This document shows, piece by piece, positions 1-9,012 of a stretch of DNA of 64,000 nucleotides (position 1 is the stretch's first letter; each line of letters opens with the position of its first letter). The position numbers were made by a program, and so were the translations under genes. Where the stretch lies: contig JAQBXR010000008.1 in NCBI GenBank assembly GCA_027623295.1, positions 1 to 64,000 of the forward strand, in the 5' to 3' direction. The stretch is from Planctomycetota bacterium (GTDB lineage: Bacteria > Planctomycetota > UBA1135). Below the pieces are notes generated by a model. That model had not been told where the DNA came from. It saw only the letters and a list, made by a program, of their open reading frames with translations, and did no database searches.

Positions 1-134
1 TTGGAGACGTCCAAGCAAATGAGCAGATCGATGCCTTGTTGCCGCACCGCATCTTCTTCCACGCCCCACTTCGGCTGCATCCACGCAATCCCCGATGCGA
101 GGAAAAGCAAAAGGGTTAACCATGAAATTTTCAT
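1..134 (-). CDS. BatB-like VWA-domain protein, N-terminal fragment
   Basis: This is the first 44 residues of a gene that runs off the left edge. It begins with ATG at 134, and the ATGA shared with the batA-like stop gives a 4-bp overlap. The translation opens with a hydrophobic segment (SWLTLLLFLASGIAW). It continues through QQGIDLLICLDVS, the start of a von Willebrand factor A domain with the first part of a DxSxS metal-binding site. In the MoxR/Bat gene order a second VWA membrane protein normally follows BatA, which fits. Function is inferred only from family and context: a membrane-anchored partner of a MoxR chaperone system. Confidence 0.75.
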   Translation of the reverse strand, partial: MKISWLTLLLFLASGIAWMQPKWGVEEDAVRQQGIDLLICLDVS

Positions 135-1090
135 CGCTGCACCCTCCACCACTTTTGCCGCATCCATGCGCCGAGTATCCAGAGCGCGAGAGCCAGGCCA
201 AGCGCCCCGCGAAAACGATCCACCTGATGCCATGGCAAGCGTTCAAAGCGAGTGCGCTCCAACTCATCGATAGCGGCATAGACTTGCTTTAAGGCCACCG
301 CATCTTGCGCAAGGAAGGCCTGCCCGCCAGTGATTGCCGTGACTTGGTCCAGGCTCGCACGTGTGGCAACGGCATCGGGGCCTGCAGCAATGGCATGCAC
401 CCGCACACCCCAGTCTCGACATAAAGCCGCCGCATCGATGGGTTGAATGGCGGCACTGGACGCACTTGTGGCTACGGTTTCCTCGCCATCCGTCAACAAG
501 ACGACTACTTTGGATGTCGAATCCGCCTCCTTCAAATGCACTGCGGCGCGTGCTAATGCCGTGCCGATTCCGGTGGCATCGTCTTCGCGACCAGCTGGAG
601 TGAGTTGTAAATCATTCAGTAAAGCTTGCAGGCTGGCATGATCCAAAGTTGGCGGGCAGACGAGTCGTGCGTCGCGCGCAAAGGCAAGTAAACCCATGCG
701 ATCCTGCGGTCGCGCTTGGATGAACTCGGCAGCTGCACGGCGTGCGAAATCTAAACGAGTCGTGTTTTGCGATGCTTTATCTAGATCGGTGGCCGCCATA
801 GAAGATGACAAATCTAAGCAAAGTAAAACGTCGATGCCCTGCTCGGTCACCGGTGCACGTTCGCGCTGTTGCGGACGTGCGAAAGCCAAAATGAGAAGCA
901 GGAAAGCACTTACTTGAATCAGCAAGGGCAAAGCGCGGGTGCGTTGTCGTGGACTGCGCGGCAAATGCGGAATAAAGATATAGGGTGCAAATGGCTTCGC
1001 GTGTGGTCGGCGTAATAAGCGAATGCTCAGCGCAAGTGGAAGCAGCCAAGCCCACCACAGTAAATGCGGATCCTGCAAGCTAAAGTTCAT
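131..1090 (-). CDS. batA: BatA-like membrane-anchored VWA-domain protein
   Basis: This 319-residue protein has two N-terminal membrane segments (about 7-24 and 51-70), a von Willebrand factor A domain (about 84-265) and a C-terminal membrane segment (about 292-308). The metal-ion-dependent adhesion site is complete at its first motif, DLSSS at 93-97, with a later LLTDGEE strand. This is the Aerotolerance-operon BatA architecture: the VWA domain faces the periplasm and is thought to work with a MoxR AAA+ ATPase. It overlaps its upstream and downstream neighbours by 4 bp, so it lies in one polycistron moxR-DUF58-orf-batA-batB. The substrate is unknown. Confidence 0.85.
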   Translation of the reverse strand: MNFSLQDPHLLWWAWLLPLALSIRLLRRPHAKPFAPYIFIPHLPRSPRQRTRALPLLIQVSAFLLLILAFARPQQRERAPVTEQGIDVLLCLDLSSSMAATDLDKASQNTTRLDFARRAAAEFIQARPQDRMGLLAFARDARLVCPPTLDHASLQALLNDLQLTPAGREDDATGIGTALARAAVHLKEADSTSKVVVLLTDGEETVATSASSAAIQPIDAAALCRDWGVRVHAIAAGPDAVATRASLDQVTAITGGQAFLAQDAVALKQVYAAIDELERTRFERLPWHQVDRFRGALGLALALWILGAWMRQKWWRVQR

Positions 1091-1578
1091 AGCTCACCCT
1101 CTGCATGTTGCTTCATCCAGATCTCCGCGTGGTCCAACACCCACGTCCACTGCTCCTTGGTGGCGAGACATTTTGCGAACAGAATACGGGTGGTGAAATG
1201 AAGCAGGTCACGCAAACCATCGCGTGCGTCTGGGCTCGCCTCGCGCAACAGCTCTTGTTCGGTGGAGCTCCAAGAGGAACCGCATGCACGGCGCATCAAC
1301 AAAGAAAGTGTTAAGGCTTCCTGGAGTTGCGTTTGGGATAAGTTTGGGAGCGCATTTCGTAGAGCTTGTATGTCTTCCAACAAAGAGGACGCTTCAGGAA
1401 GAGGTTCCAACTGTGGCGCCTGTGGTGTGGATTTTCGCTGCAGTAACCACTTCGCATAAATATGCAGTGCCACAAACACCCCAACCATCAACACCACCCA
1501 CGCTAAATAATCAACTGGCAATGCCGCAACATCGCTCGGCAGTTCGACTTCCCCGAGTTGCATGGCAAAACCAAACAT
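1087..1578 (-). CDS. Single-pass membrane protein of the MoxR/Bat operon
   Basis: This protein of about 163 residues has one membrane segment near the N-terminus (about 24-45, DYLAWVVLMVGVFVALHIYAK... region) and a helical cytoplasmic tail. It occupies the position that DUF4381-type proteins usually take between DUF58 and BatA genes. I cannot confirm that family by eye. I chose the ATG at 1578, which overlaps the preceding TGA as TGATG. A TTG one codon upstream is possible. The tail is rich in Leu, Gln and Glu and has no catalytic motif. It is probably a structural or adaptor subunit. Confidence 0.7.
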   Translation of the reverse strand: MFGFAMQLGEVELPSDVAALPVDYLAWVVLMVGVFVALHIYAKWLLQRKSTPQAPQLEPLPEASSLLEDIQALRNALPNLSQTQLQEALTLSLLMRRACGSSWSSTEQELLREASPDARDGLRDLLHFTTRILFAKCLATKEQWTWVLDHAEIWMKQHAEGEL

Positions 1579-2492
1579 CAACTCCCCCCGCGCCCGCGAC
1601 GCCTTTGGAAGAACTGCAAAATCGGACGTGCCACGGCATCGGGATCCGGAGTGGTTGGAATTGGAACATCTAGCAAAGCCACCCCAGCTTGCTGCAACAT
1701 CTGTCGCGTTTCAAAATCCCATTTCTCTACGCGTTCCCCATAAGCCTCGCGCACGGTAGCACTGTCGCCATCGATCAAGCGACGCCCACCGCCTTCCGCG
1801 TCGCCTAAACTCCACAAACCCGAGGGCATCTTGCGCAACTCTGCGGCCAATAAACGCACCGCAATCACTTCATGACGTTTAGCACATTCCTGCAAGGCGG
1901 GTTGCCAGCCATCGCCCAAGAAATCTGAAACCAAAAACACTGCACTATGATGCGGTAAAGATTGCGCTGCCATACGTAAAGCAGGAGCTGGGTCACTCTT
2001 CCCCTCGGCCGCCGGCAAAGACAAGAAGTCGCGCACAATGCGTAACACATGACTCAATCCTTTTTGCGGTGACTCATAGCGCCGCACCTCTTGGTCATAG
2101 CCCAAGAAAGCAACGCGATCGTCATATTGCACCGCCGCCAACATGAGGCATGCGCAAACCCGCGCTGCCATTTGCCGCGCAGACCAGGCGCCAAAACCGC
2201 ACTCCATAGAGGCCGACAGGTCCAGCAAGAACGCCAAGTTCAGCTGTCGTTCATCGACGAAACGCTTCACAAAGGGTCGCCCCATGCGCGCAGTCACGTT
2301 CCAGTCCACACTCCGCGGGTCGTCGCCCTCGACGTATTCACGCACTTCCTCGAACTCGATGCCGGTGCCGCGGAACACCGAACGATACCCACCAGCCAAA
2401 GCGCCCTGTACAAAACGACTACTCTGCACTCGAATATGTCGCACCTCGCGCAGCAATTGCTGCAGCTCAAGGTCGACCGAGGAAGGTGTCAT
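1578..2492 (-). CDS. DUF58 domain protein of the MoxR operon
   Basis: This 304-residue soluble protein carries the DUF58 signature GDDPRSVDWNVTAR (56-69) followed by a VWA-like fold (AFLLDLSASM, with a DxSxS site). DUF58 proteins are found next to moxR genes and are presumed partners or targets of the AAA+ ATPase. The gene starts 8 bp after the moxR stop and ends overlapping the next gene, so co-transcription is nearly certain. The C-terminal tail is arginine/glycine rich (RRRGRGGS). There is no signal peptide, which fits cytoplasmic DUF58 proteins. Confidence 0.88.
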   Translation of the reverse strand: MTPSSVDLELQQLLREVRHIRVQSSRFVQGALAGGYRSVFRGTGIEFEEVREYVEGDDPRSVDWNVTARMGRPFVKRFVDERQLNLAFLLDLSASMECGFGAWSARQMAARVCACLMLAAVQYDDRVAFLGYDQEVRRYESPQKGLSHVLRIVRDFLSLPAAEGKSDPAPALRMAAQSLPHHSAVFLVSDFLGDGWQPALQECAKRHEVIAVRLLAAELRKMPSGLWSLGDAEGGGRRLIDGDSATVREAYGERVEKWDFETRQMLQQAGVALLDVPIPTTPDPDAVARPILQFFQRRRGRGGS

Positions 2493-2500
2493 GCTAAGCC

Positions 2501-3490
2501 TTAAGGAACCGGAACCGTTTGCAGAATCGTCGTCAGGAGATCTTCTACCGAAACGCCTTCTGCCTCGGCTTCGTAGGTCGTCACCAAACGATGGCGCATG
2601 ACCGACGGAGCCACTGCCTTAATATCCACCGGAGTGACAAAGGCGCGGCCCTGTAAAAACGCCTGCGCCTTAGACGCTTGCGCCAGCGATAAGGTTGCGC
2701 GCGGCGAGGCACCATAAAGAATCAGCGGCGCCATGGAAGCCAAACCGGCTGCTTCTGGTTCTCGGGTAGCAAACACTAAGTCCAAAATGTATTGACTTGC
2801 AGCTTCCGAAAGCAAAACTTCATCGAGCAATTTACGCGCGGCCAAGATTTGATCTAACTCAGTCACCTTCTTTGGACGCGGTGGCCCACCATTGCGCGCC
2901 ATTCGTTTCATAATGAGCGCTTCCTCTTCTCGCGACGGATGTTTCACCACCACCTTCAACATGAAGCGGTCAATCTGAGCTTCCGGCAACGCATAAGTAC
3001 CTTCCAACTCCACGGGGTTCTGAGTGGCCAACACCAAGAACGGGTGCGGCAGCTTCCGCGTATCTCCAGCCAAACTTACTTGCCGCTCTTGCATAGCTTC
3101 CAACAACGCCGATTGCACTTTGGCAGGCGCCCGGTTGATCTCATCGGCCAGCAAAAAGTTACTGAACACTGGCCCTTCCCGCACTGACCATTCCCCACGA
3201 TCGGGGTGATAAACATGGGTGCCGAGCAAATCAGAGGGCAGCAAATCTGGAGTGAACTGCACGCGCCGGAAGCTGCCGCCAAGCGCCCGTGCCAAAGTCT
3301 CCACGGCAAGAGACTTAGCCAATCCAGGAAGGCCCTCCAGCAGGACGTGGCCATCGGCAAGCAAAGCTAGAAGCAAGGACTCAATCAGAGATTCCTGCCC
3401 CACAATCACGCTTTGCATTTCACGACGCAAATCCTTCAGGAAAGCGCCTTCGGCAGCAATCCGTTCTCCTACTTGGTCCACCTTTTCCAC
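2501..3490 (-). CDS. moxR: MoxR-family AAA+ ATPase
   Basis: This 329-residue protein has Walker A GLPGLAKS (53-60), Walker B LLADEINR (113-120), a sensor-1 region LATQNP and the arginine-rich lid typical of MoxR. MoxR ATPases act as chaperones that insert cofactors or assemble complexes, usually with VWA proteins like those downstream. The start is GTG at 3490. A TATGCT hexamer ends 6 bases before it (3497-3502), so the message is probably leaderless. It heads a five-gene minus-strand operon reaching the left edge. Confidence 0.93.
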   Translation of the reverse strand: MEKVDQVGERIAAEGAFLKDLRREMQSVIVGQESLIESLLLALLADGHVLLEGLPGLAKSLAVETLARALGGSFRRVQFTPDLLPSDLLGTHVYHPDRGEWSVREGPVFSNFLLADEINRAPAKVQSALLEAMQERQVSLAGDTRKLPHPFLVLATQNPVELEGTYALPEAQIDRFMLKVVVKHPSREEEALIMKRMARNGGPPRPKKVTELDQILAARKLLDEVLLSEAASQYILDLVFATREPEAAGLASMAPLILYGASPRATLSLAQASKAQAFLQGRAFVTPVDIKAVAPSVMRHRLVTTYEAEAEGVSVEDLLTTILQTVPVP

Positions 3491-3496
3491 CTGGAA

Positions 3497-3502
3497 AGCA
3501 TA
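3497..3502 (-). promoter_or_regulatory. -10 hexamer of moxR (TATGCT), leaderless spacing
   Basis: On the minus strand TATGCT is followed by six bases and then the GTG start of moxR. A -10 element ending at -7 puts the transcription start on the first base of the start codon. No convincing -35 or Shine-Dalgarno sequence was seen. Confidence 0.45.
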
Positions 3503-3576
3503 ACAGTCCTTGGTGGCCTGAAATGATGCCGGCCGGGGGTTGGTTGCCGGGCGAAACTGGTAGCCTTGTACCCATC

Positions 3577-5718
3577 ATGCGTGGACTTCGCTCTTGGATT
3601 TTTACACTCGCCTTTTCCGCTTTGCTTGCCGCCCCGAGCCTGGCTCAGCAAGCCAATGATTTGCCCCCTGGCGTGACGCGCGAGCAAATGTGGTACGCGC
3701 CTACCGCCAAGGATTGGGCGCAGCCAACTTTGATCCCTTGGCAGCGCACTTGGGCCGACGCGGTGGAGCTGTCGAAGCAATCCAAGAAGGCGATTTTGAT
3801 CTGCGTCAACATGGATGGCGAAATTGCCTCCGAGCACTGGGCAGGCATTCGTTATCGCGAGCCAGAGATCGCCGCCTTGTTTGAGCAGTATGTTTGCGTA
3901 ATCGCCTCCACCTTCCGTCATAACACCCGCGATTACGATGCCCGCGGCAACCGCATTCCGTGTCCAAGATTTGGCGCCGTGACTTGTGGCGAGCATATCT
4001 GGATGGAGCCGATGGTCTACAGCAAATATCTCGACGACACGCGCGTTTCACCGCGCCACGTGATGGTTGAGTTAGATGGTTCTGAAACCTACGATCTTTA
4101 TTATGCGTACAGCATTACCGCGGTTGTAGAAACCGTGCAAAAAGGTTTGGCGGAGCGCACCATTCAGCCTGAAGATCCTCCGCGCGGCGATCGCAGCCTT
4201 GCTGAATTAGTCGCTAGCCCCAACGCCGCCGACCGCGCTTTGGTGGAGCAAAACTACCTTTCTGGGGACCGGCAAGCCCGTCAGGAAATTCTTGCCGCCG
4301 CAAAACAGTTGGGTGGTGCAGCCCCAGTAGATCTTTTACGCCAAGCGGCCTTTGGTTTTGATGGTGAACTCAGCGGAGCTGCCTTGGATTTACTCTCTGC
4401 ATCGGAACGGGATAAAGCGGTTGGTTTGATTGATGACCTACTCCGTGGGCCGTTGGAGCCGGAACGTCGCATTGCCTTGTTAGCGGCACTGGAAGGCCTT
4501 GGCGAACAGGTGCCGGTTGCGAAAAGATTGGCGTCGGTGCATCGCGGATTGAGTGGTCGCTCCGAGTTGTTGGATTTAGATGCATGGCGAAATGGCATGG
4601 CCAACTCCAAGGAAGCTTCGAAAACTGCGACCCCCAACGAACTCTTTGAAGAAGCGGTTCGCCCAGAGAACATTGCAGCCCTATCGAGCTCGAATGCCCG
4701 CGTGCGCAAAGTGGCCGAGGAGAATTTCCGCTTGGCCCTGCAATCGGCAGTAGACAAAGTCGTGGCCGCAACCATGAATGGGCAAAGCGAAAGCGAAATA
4801 AATTGGAATCATTACGCCAGGATTGCCATTGCCTCAAAGTACTTGGGCAACGATGCGACCGAAGAAGCACACCGTGCCGTCATGAGCTTGCCTGCTGGAG
4901 AAAGTAGCTGGAATGCCTATGCGGTCCTTTCCATTTTTGCCGATGGCCGCCGCGACTCGATTCGCAAAGCCGCCGATGCAAATCAACCTTGGCCCAAAGA
5001 CTGGCTCAGTGAAACGCAATCTGCATTCGCCGTTTTGCTACAACACCCATTCGCAACCGACGCCGAAGTTGCACGTCACTACGACTTCTTGATTCGCCTT
5101 CGCGCTGTCCCAACCGCAAGTCGCGCGTTGCAGGACGGGCTCATGCGCTTCCCTGATTCTTGGATGCTGCATGAACGTTTCCGCCTCATCCTTGCCTCCG
5201 AAAAAGGGGTCGATGGTGTCGAAGCGGGTTACAAGACCTGGTTACGTCGGGCAGATGCTCCGCAATATTTGAAGTGGTATGCCGCACAGGCATCGCTTTT
5301 CGCTGCCGAGCAGATGCGCCGCGAAAATCGCCTGAACGATGCCGACGCCGCCTACCAGCGCGCGCTCGACATGTTCGCGGAGCAACGTACCGACGATCCG
5401 CAAACCACGGATAGTTCCAAGACCTATGAAGTCCTCGCCTACGCCGGCCGCGCACGTTTGGCGCTCGACTTTGGCGACACCGCTGCCGCTGCAGATTTCA
5501 TCCTTACCGCCTTCCGCCACCACCCCGATTCTGCTGCAAGCCTAGACGGGCTCATGGTAACGCCAGTAGGCACCGCTAAAAAGATTCTCGTCGCAGCGCA
5601 AGATGCTGGGGAAGAGGCCATCGTTAAGGAAATCCAAAGCGCGCTCGAGGACCTCAGCAACCGCGACACCGGGCTCCTAGAATTGCCTGCCTTCGAACGC
5701 CCCGTGAATCCGCGCTAA
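3577..5718 (+). CDS. Secreted thioredoxin-like protein with helical repeats
   Basis: I start this gene at the ATG at 3577, which gives 713 residues and a good signal peptide (MRGLRSWIFTLAFSALLAAPSLAQ). An upstream ATG would place 18 unrelated residues before it. Residues about 40-140 resemble the thioredoxin-fold segment of proteins that start with a KKAILI(C)V strand, but the CxxC motif is absent (VNMDGEIAS). The rest is Ala/Leu-rich helical repeat, HEAT/TPR-like, ending with tetratricopeptide-style helices. It is probably periplasmic with an unknown role. It is followed without a gap by the glutaminyl cyclase gene. Confidence 0.7.
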   Translation: MRGLRSWIFTLAFSALLAAPSLAQQANDLPPGVTREQMWYAPTAKDWAQPTLIPWQRTWADAVELSKQSKKAILICVNMDGEIASEHWAGIRYREPEIAALFEQYVCVIASTFRHNTRDYDARGNRIPCPRFGAVTCGEHIWMEPMVYSKYLDDTRVSPRHVMVELDGSETYDLYYAYSITAVVETVQKGLAERTIQPEDPPRGDRSLAELVASPNAADRALVEQNYLSGDRQARQEILAAAKQLGGAAPVDLLRQAAFGFDGELSGAALDLLSASERDKAVGLIDDLLRGPLEPERRIALLAALEGLGEQVPVAKRLASVHRGLSGRSELLDLDAWRNGMANSKEASKTATPNELFEEAVRPENIAALSSSNARVRKVAEENFRLALQSAVDKVVAATMNGQSESEINWNHYARIAIASKYLGNDATEEAHRAVMSLPAGESSWNAYAVLSIFADGRRDSIRKAADANQPWPKDWLSETQSAFAVLLQHPFATDAEVARHYDFLIRLRAVPTASRALQDGLMRFPDSWMLHERFRLILASEKGVDGVEAGYKTWLRRADAPQYLKWYAAQASLFAAEQMRRENRLNDADAAYQRALDMFAEQRTDDPQTTDSSKTYEVLAYAGRARLALDFGDTAAAADFILTAFRHHPDSAASLDGLMVTPVGTAKKILVAAQDAGEEAIVKEIQSALEDLSNRDTGLLELPAFERPVNPR

Positions 5719-6519
5719 ATGAATCCTCGCCTTTTCCTCTTCCCCCTCTTCCCCCTCGCAGCTCTTGCTCTGTCCGGCTGCACCAGTGAACCAAGCGAAC
5801 CGCGACCGATTCAAACTTATCGGGTGGTGAATACTTATGCGCACGATCCACTCGCTTACTGCCAGGGTTTGATTTATCACGAAGATCGCCTCGTGGAAAG
5901 TACTGGTCAATACGGCAATTCCTCGGTGCGCCATGTCGACCTAGTTACGGGAACGGTGGTCAAGAAACGCGCGCTCGATCCGCGCATGTTTGGCGAAGGG
6001 CTCACCTTCCACGATGGTGAGTTATGGCAACTCACCTGGAAGGTTGGCATTGCCTTTGTCTTGGATCCAAGCACCTTAGAGGTGAAGCGCGAAATGACTT
6101 ACACCGGCGATGGCTGGGGCATCACTTCGAATGGAAGCCAGTTGATTACTTCCAATGGCTCCGACACCCTGACCTTCCGCGACCCTAAAACCTTTAAAGA
6201 AATTCGCACCATTCAAGTGCACGACGGCGATGTGGTGTTCGACTTTCTTAATGAACTCGAATGGATCGATGGCGAAATTTGGGCGAACGTCTGGAAGCGC
6301 GAGTACATCGTACGGATCAATCCTAATACTGGGCAGATCAATGATTGGGTTGACATGCGTGGCCTTTACAACTCGAACGATAACCCGCATCCGGATAGCG
6401 TGTTAAATGGCATCGCTTGGGACAAGGCAAACAATCGCATTTTTGTCACTGGTAAACTTTGGCCAACCCTCTTCGAGATTGAAGTTCTCGACCGGGCAAA
6501 CCCAAGCGCAAAGAAATAG
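5719..6519 (+). CDS. Glutaminyl-peptide cyclotransferase (plant/bacterial type) lipoprotein
   Basis: This 266-residue five-bladed beta-propeller enzyme of the glutamine cyclotransferase family converts N-terminal glutamine to pyroglutamate. Family signatures visible are YCQGLIYHEDRLVESTGQYG, GEGLTFHDGELWQLTW and NELEWIDGEIWANVW, then DSVLNGIAWD near the end. A lipobox (LALSGC, Cys at 20) predicts an outer- or cytoplasmic-membrane lipoprotein. The ATG follows the upstream TAA directly, so the two genes are translationally coupled. It ends one base from the convergent ClC gene. Confidence 0.92.
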   Translation: MNPRLFLFPLFPLAALALSGCTSEPSEPRPIQTYRVVNTYAHDPLAYCQGLIYHEDRLVESTGQYGNSSVRHVDLVTGTVVKKRALDPRMFGEGLTFHDGELWQLTWKVGIAFVLDPSTLEVKREMTYTGDGWGITSNGSQLITSNGSDTLTFRDPKTFKEIRTIQVHDGDVVFDFLNELEWIDGEIWANVWKREYIVRINPNTGQINDWVDMRGLYNSNDNPHPDSVLNGIAWDKANNRIFVTGKLWPTLFEIEVLDRANPSAKK

Positions 6520-6520
6520 C

Positions 6521-8260
6521 CTACTCCTGATGATCCGCAGTTTGCACGATGAGTTCCGTGCGGTAGCGGTCAAACAGGGTGGATTTAGAAACGGTGCCGA
6601 GGAACTTACCTTCGGCATCGACCACTGGGAGAACCCATGCGCCCGACGCTGCGAAGACCTCGGAAGCGCCAAGTAGGGTTTCGGATTCAAGGAGATGCGG
6701 TGTCTCGACATCCATCACTGTGTCGACCGGGGTGACTCGACGCACCACTTCATCGAAGATCACTCCACGCAGAGAAGTGAGGTCAAGCATGCCCATAAGC
6801 TTGCCATCGTCGTCCAGCACGGCGAAGTGATTGCGCACAGTGGTTGGCAGCTGACGTGCAAGGTCATCTAAGCTACTTCCACTTTGAATGGTGATGGATT
6901 CGTGATCCAACATCTCCCCCACTAGCATTTCAGACAAAATACGCCGGTCAGAACCTGGCCGCATCAATTGCCCGCGCTCCGCAAGTTCCCAGGTATAGAA
7001 GCTGTGGCGCAGGAAGGTGCGCGAAACCAAAACGGAAACCACGGACACCAGGATTAGTGGCAAGGTGCCAAACCACCCGGAGGTGGTTTCTAAGGCAAGC
7101 ATAATGCCGGTAAACGGCGCTTGCATGGCTCCAGCGACCAATCCCGCCATGGCCGCTAATGCGAAAAACTCGGGCGCTGCAAACTCCAAGGACGGGAATA
7201 CGGCATTAATCAAACCGCCAAAGCCATAACCCAGGACTGCGCCTAGCACCAAGGATGGAGCAAAGATTCCGCCCGGCGCATTGCTGCCCAAAGTCAGTGT
7301 TGTGGCAAGTAGTTTGACTAAAAGTAAAACTAAGAGTCCCGCGCCGACATGCAGCTCTCCATTTAGGGCATCACTCACGGCTTCGTAGCCTTCGCCGATT
7401 GCGGCAGGCTCGAGCAAACCTAAGGCACCCACGCAAAGGCCGGCGAGTCCAGCAACCAAACCGATTTTCCCATATACGATCTTTGTCTTCAAGCTTCGCG
7501 TAAAACGCTCCATCTTGAAAATCATGGCGACCAAAAGCACCGACAACAATCCGGCAAGGGCGCCTAGAACACCACTCGCCAATAAATCGCGGCCAGCCCA
7601 AGCCATGTCTCCACCCGTCACTTCAAAGGCACCATGCGACCCCATTGCTAGGCGCCCCAACTCGGTAGCCACCGTTGCCGCAACAGCAATCGGCAACAAC
7701 GCACCTAAGGTCCATTCCGCAAGCACCACTTCCATGGCGAAGATCATGCCGGTAAGCGGCGCATTAAAGATGGCACCAATACCACCCGCCACACCGCAAG
7801 CCAATAACAGCACGCGTTGGCGTTCGGCCAAACCCATGCCGTTGGAGAGGGTGCTCCCTACCGCCGCTGCGCTGTAAACAATTGGGCCCTCCAAACCTGC
7901 CGAGCCACCGGAAGCCACGTTAACCAAACTTCCAATCAAGCGACTGACAATAGAGCGTCGGCGCATGTGGCCTCCCTTCTGCGTAACCGCTTCTAGAACG
8001 GCAGGAACTCCATGGCCACCGGGTTCGCGAAACAAAACGCGAATCACCAAGACACCCAGTAACGCGCCAACACCGGGCAAGATCAACATGCCCCACCACA
8101 CTTCGCGTATTGGCTCCAGCGCTTCGAACAATAAGTGCACGCCACTGCGTAACGCCACCGCAACCGCAGCGCTTGCGATTCCAACCAGCAACGCAGCCGA
8201 GGCTAATTGCCAGGGCTCAGAACGAGCACCGCGGGTCCGAAAAACTGATTCCCGCTTCAT
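6521..8260 (-). CDS. ClC-family chloride/proton antiporter with C-terminal CBS pair
   Basis: This 579-residue protein has about ten membrane helices in the ClC arrangement and a cytoplasmic CBS-domain pair (about 445-575). The anion-filter motifs are present: GGSAGLEGPIV, whose glutamate corresponds to the external gating Glu, and GGIFAPSLVLG. Retention of the gating Glu argues for H+-coupled exchange rather than a passive channel. It overlaps the upstream HTH-EIIA gene by 4 bp, so its expression is tied to that regulator. The CBS domains may bind adenine nucleotides (family knowledge). Confidence 0.93.
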   Translation of the reverse strand: MKRESVFRTRGARSEPWQLASAALLVGIASAAVAVALRSGVHLLFEALEPIREVWWGMLILPGVGALLGVLVIRVLFREPGGHGVPAVLEAVTQKGGHMRRRSIVSRLIGSLVNVASGGSAGLEGPIVYSAAAVGSTLSNGMGLAERQRVLLLACGVAGGIGAIFNAPLTGMIFAMEVVLAEWTLGALLPIAVAATVATELGRLAMGSHGAFEVTGGDMAWAGRDLLASGVLGALAGLLSVLLVAMIFKMERFTRSLKTKIVYGKIGLVAGLAGLCVGALGLLEPAAIGEGYEAVSDALNGELHVGAGLLVLLLVKLLATTLTLGSNAPGGIFAPSLVLGAVLGYGFGGLINAVFPSLEFAAPEFFALAAMAGLVAGAMQAPFTGIMLALETTSGWFGTLPLILVSVVSVLVSRTFLRHSFYTWELAERGQLMRPGSDRRILSEMLVGEMLDHESITIQSGSSLDDLARQLPTTVRNHFAVLDDDGKLMGMLDLTSLRGVIFDEVVRRVTPVDTVMDVETPHLLESETLLGASEVFAASGAWVLPVVDAEGKFLGTVSKSTLFDRYRTELIVQTADHQE

Positions 8261-8937
8261 TGCCCAAACCCATCTTCGAGTTTGGCCATGAGTGCCAGGA
8301 GGTCCTCAGCCGAAGCGTGATTCCGAAGCGCATCTACAAAAGCTGCGTCACGCAATACAAATGCAATGCGTGACAACACGCTTAAGTGTTCCTTCGGACT
8401 TGGGCTCAACAATAGAACTGCCGTATGCACCGGCTCGTTATCCAAAGCTTTCCAATCTGCAACGCCATCTAACATAGCAATCACCACCATTGGCTTTTGC
8501 ACAAAGCCCTTCGACGGAGTACGCGGATGCGGAAGAGCCACACCATGTCCTAAGGCGGTCGATGCCAATCTTTCGCGCCCCTGCAATTGCTCGAGCAAGG
8601 CCAGGCGATCACAACTTTCCTCCAGCGGCGCCAACTCGACTAAGTTGGAAAGTACTTCGCCGGCCGAAACCCCGGGTACCTTATGCAAGATGTGGCCACG
8701 CGAAACCGCGGCAATCAAAGGTTGCTGTTCAGGGTCCACCGGCAGAGGCGTGGCGGTCGCCTGCCCCGCTCCAATGCTCAAGCCTTGATTGCGAGCCCAT
8801 TGTCCAAGCTCCGCTTCTTCAAAGCGGAACTCACCACTCGGGCGCATGACTCCCAACCGGCCCTGCCTCGCCCACCGTCGTACCGTTGCAGGTGAAACGC
8901 CGAGCATTTTGGCGGCTTGCTGAAGGTCGAGTGCCAT
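8257..8937 (-). CDS. MerR/excisionase-type HTH fused to a PTS EIIA(Ntr) domain
   Basis: This 226-residue two-domain protein has an HTH_17-like DNA-binding head at 1-45 (AAKMLGVSPATVRRWARQGRL) and a PtsN-like EIIA domain at about 75-220. The phosphorylatable histidine is conserved at His137 in GVALPHPRT. EIIA(Ntr) proteins report nitrogen and potassium status through phosphorylation. Here the fusion suggests phosphorylation-dependent DNA binding. It is the first gene of an operon with the ClC antiporter. A TAGAAT hexamer lies 9 bases before the ATG (8947-8952). No PTS sugar permease is nearby. Confidence 0.88.
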   Translation of the reverse strand: MALDLQQAAKMLGVSPATVRRWARQGRLGVMRPSGEFRFEEAELGQWARNQGLSIGAGQATATPLPVDPEQQPLIAAVSRGHILHKVPGVSAGEVLSNLVELAPLEESCDRLALLEQLQGRERLASTALGHGVALPHPRTPSKGFVQKPMVVIAMLDGVADWKALDNEPVHTAVLLLSPSPKEHLSVLSRIAFVLRDAAFVDALRNHASAEDLLALMAKLEDGFGQ

Positions 8938-8946
8938 GAGCCGCGA

Positions 8947-8952
8947 ATTCTA
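8947..8952 (-). promoter_or_regulatory. -10 hexamer (TAGAAT) of the HTH-EIIA/ClC operon
   Basis: The hexamer ends nine bases before the ATG on the minus strand, predicting a leader of only a few bases. It shares a 75-bp intergenic region with the divergent sulfotransferase relic. Confidence 0.4.
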
Positions 8953-9000
8953 TCCCATTCTAGAGGCCATGCACCTACGGGATTTGAGAACCCCAGCCGA

Positions 9001-9006
9001 TAGACT
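9001..9006 (+). promoter_or_regulatory. -10 hexamer (TAGACT) of the sulfotransferase relic
   Basis: It has six-base spacing to ATG 9013, the same leaderless geometry as intact genes in the window. The promoter may therefore have outlived its gene. Confidence 0.35.
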
Positions 9007-9012
9007 CTACGC

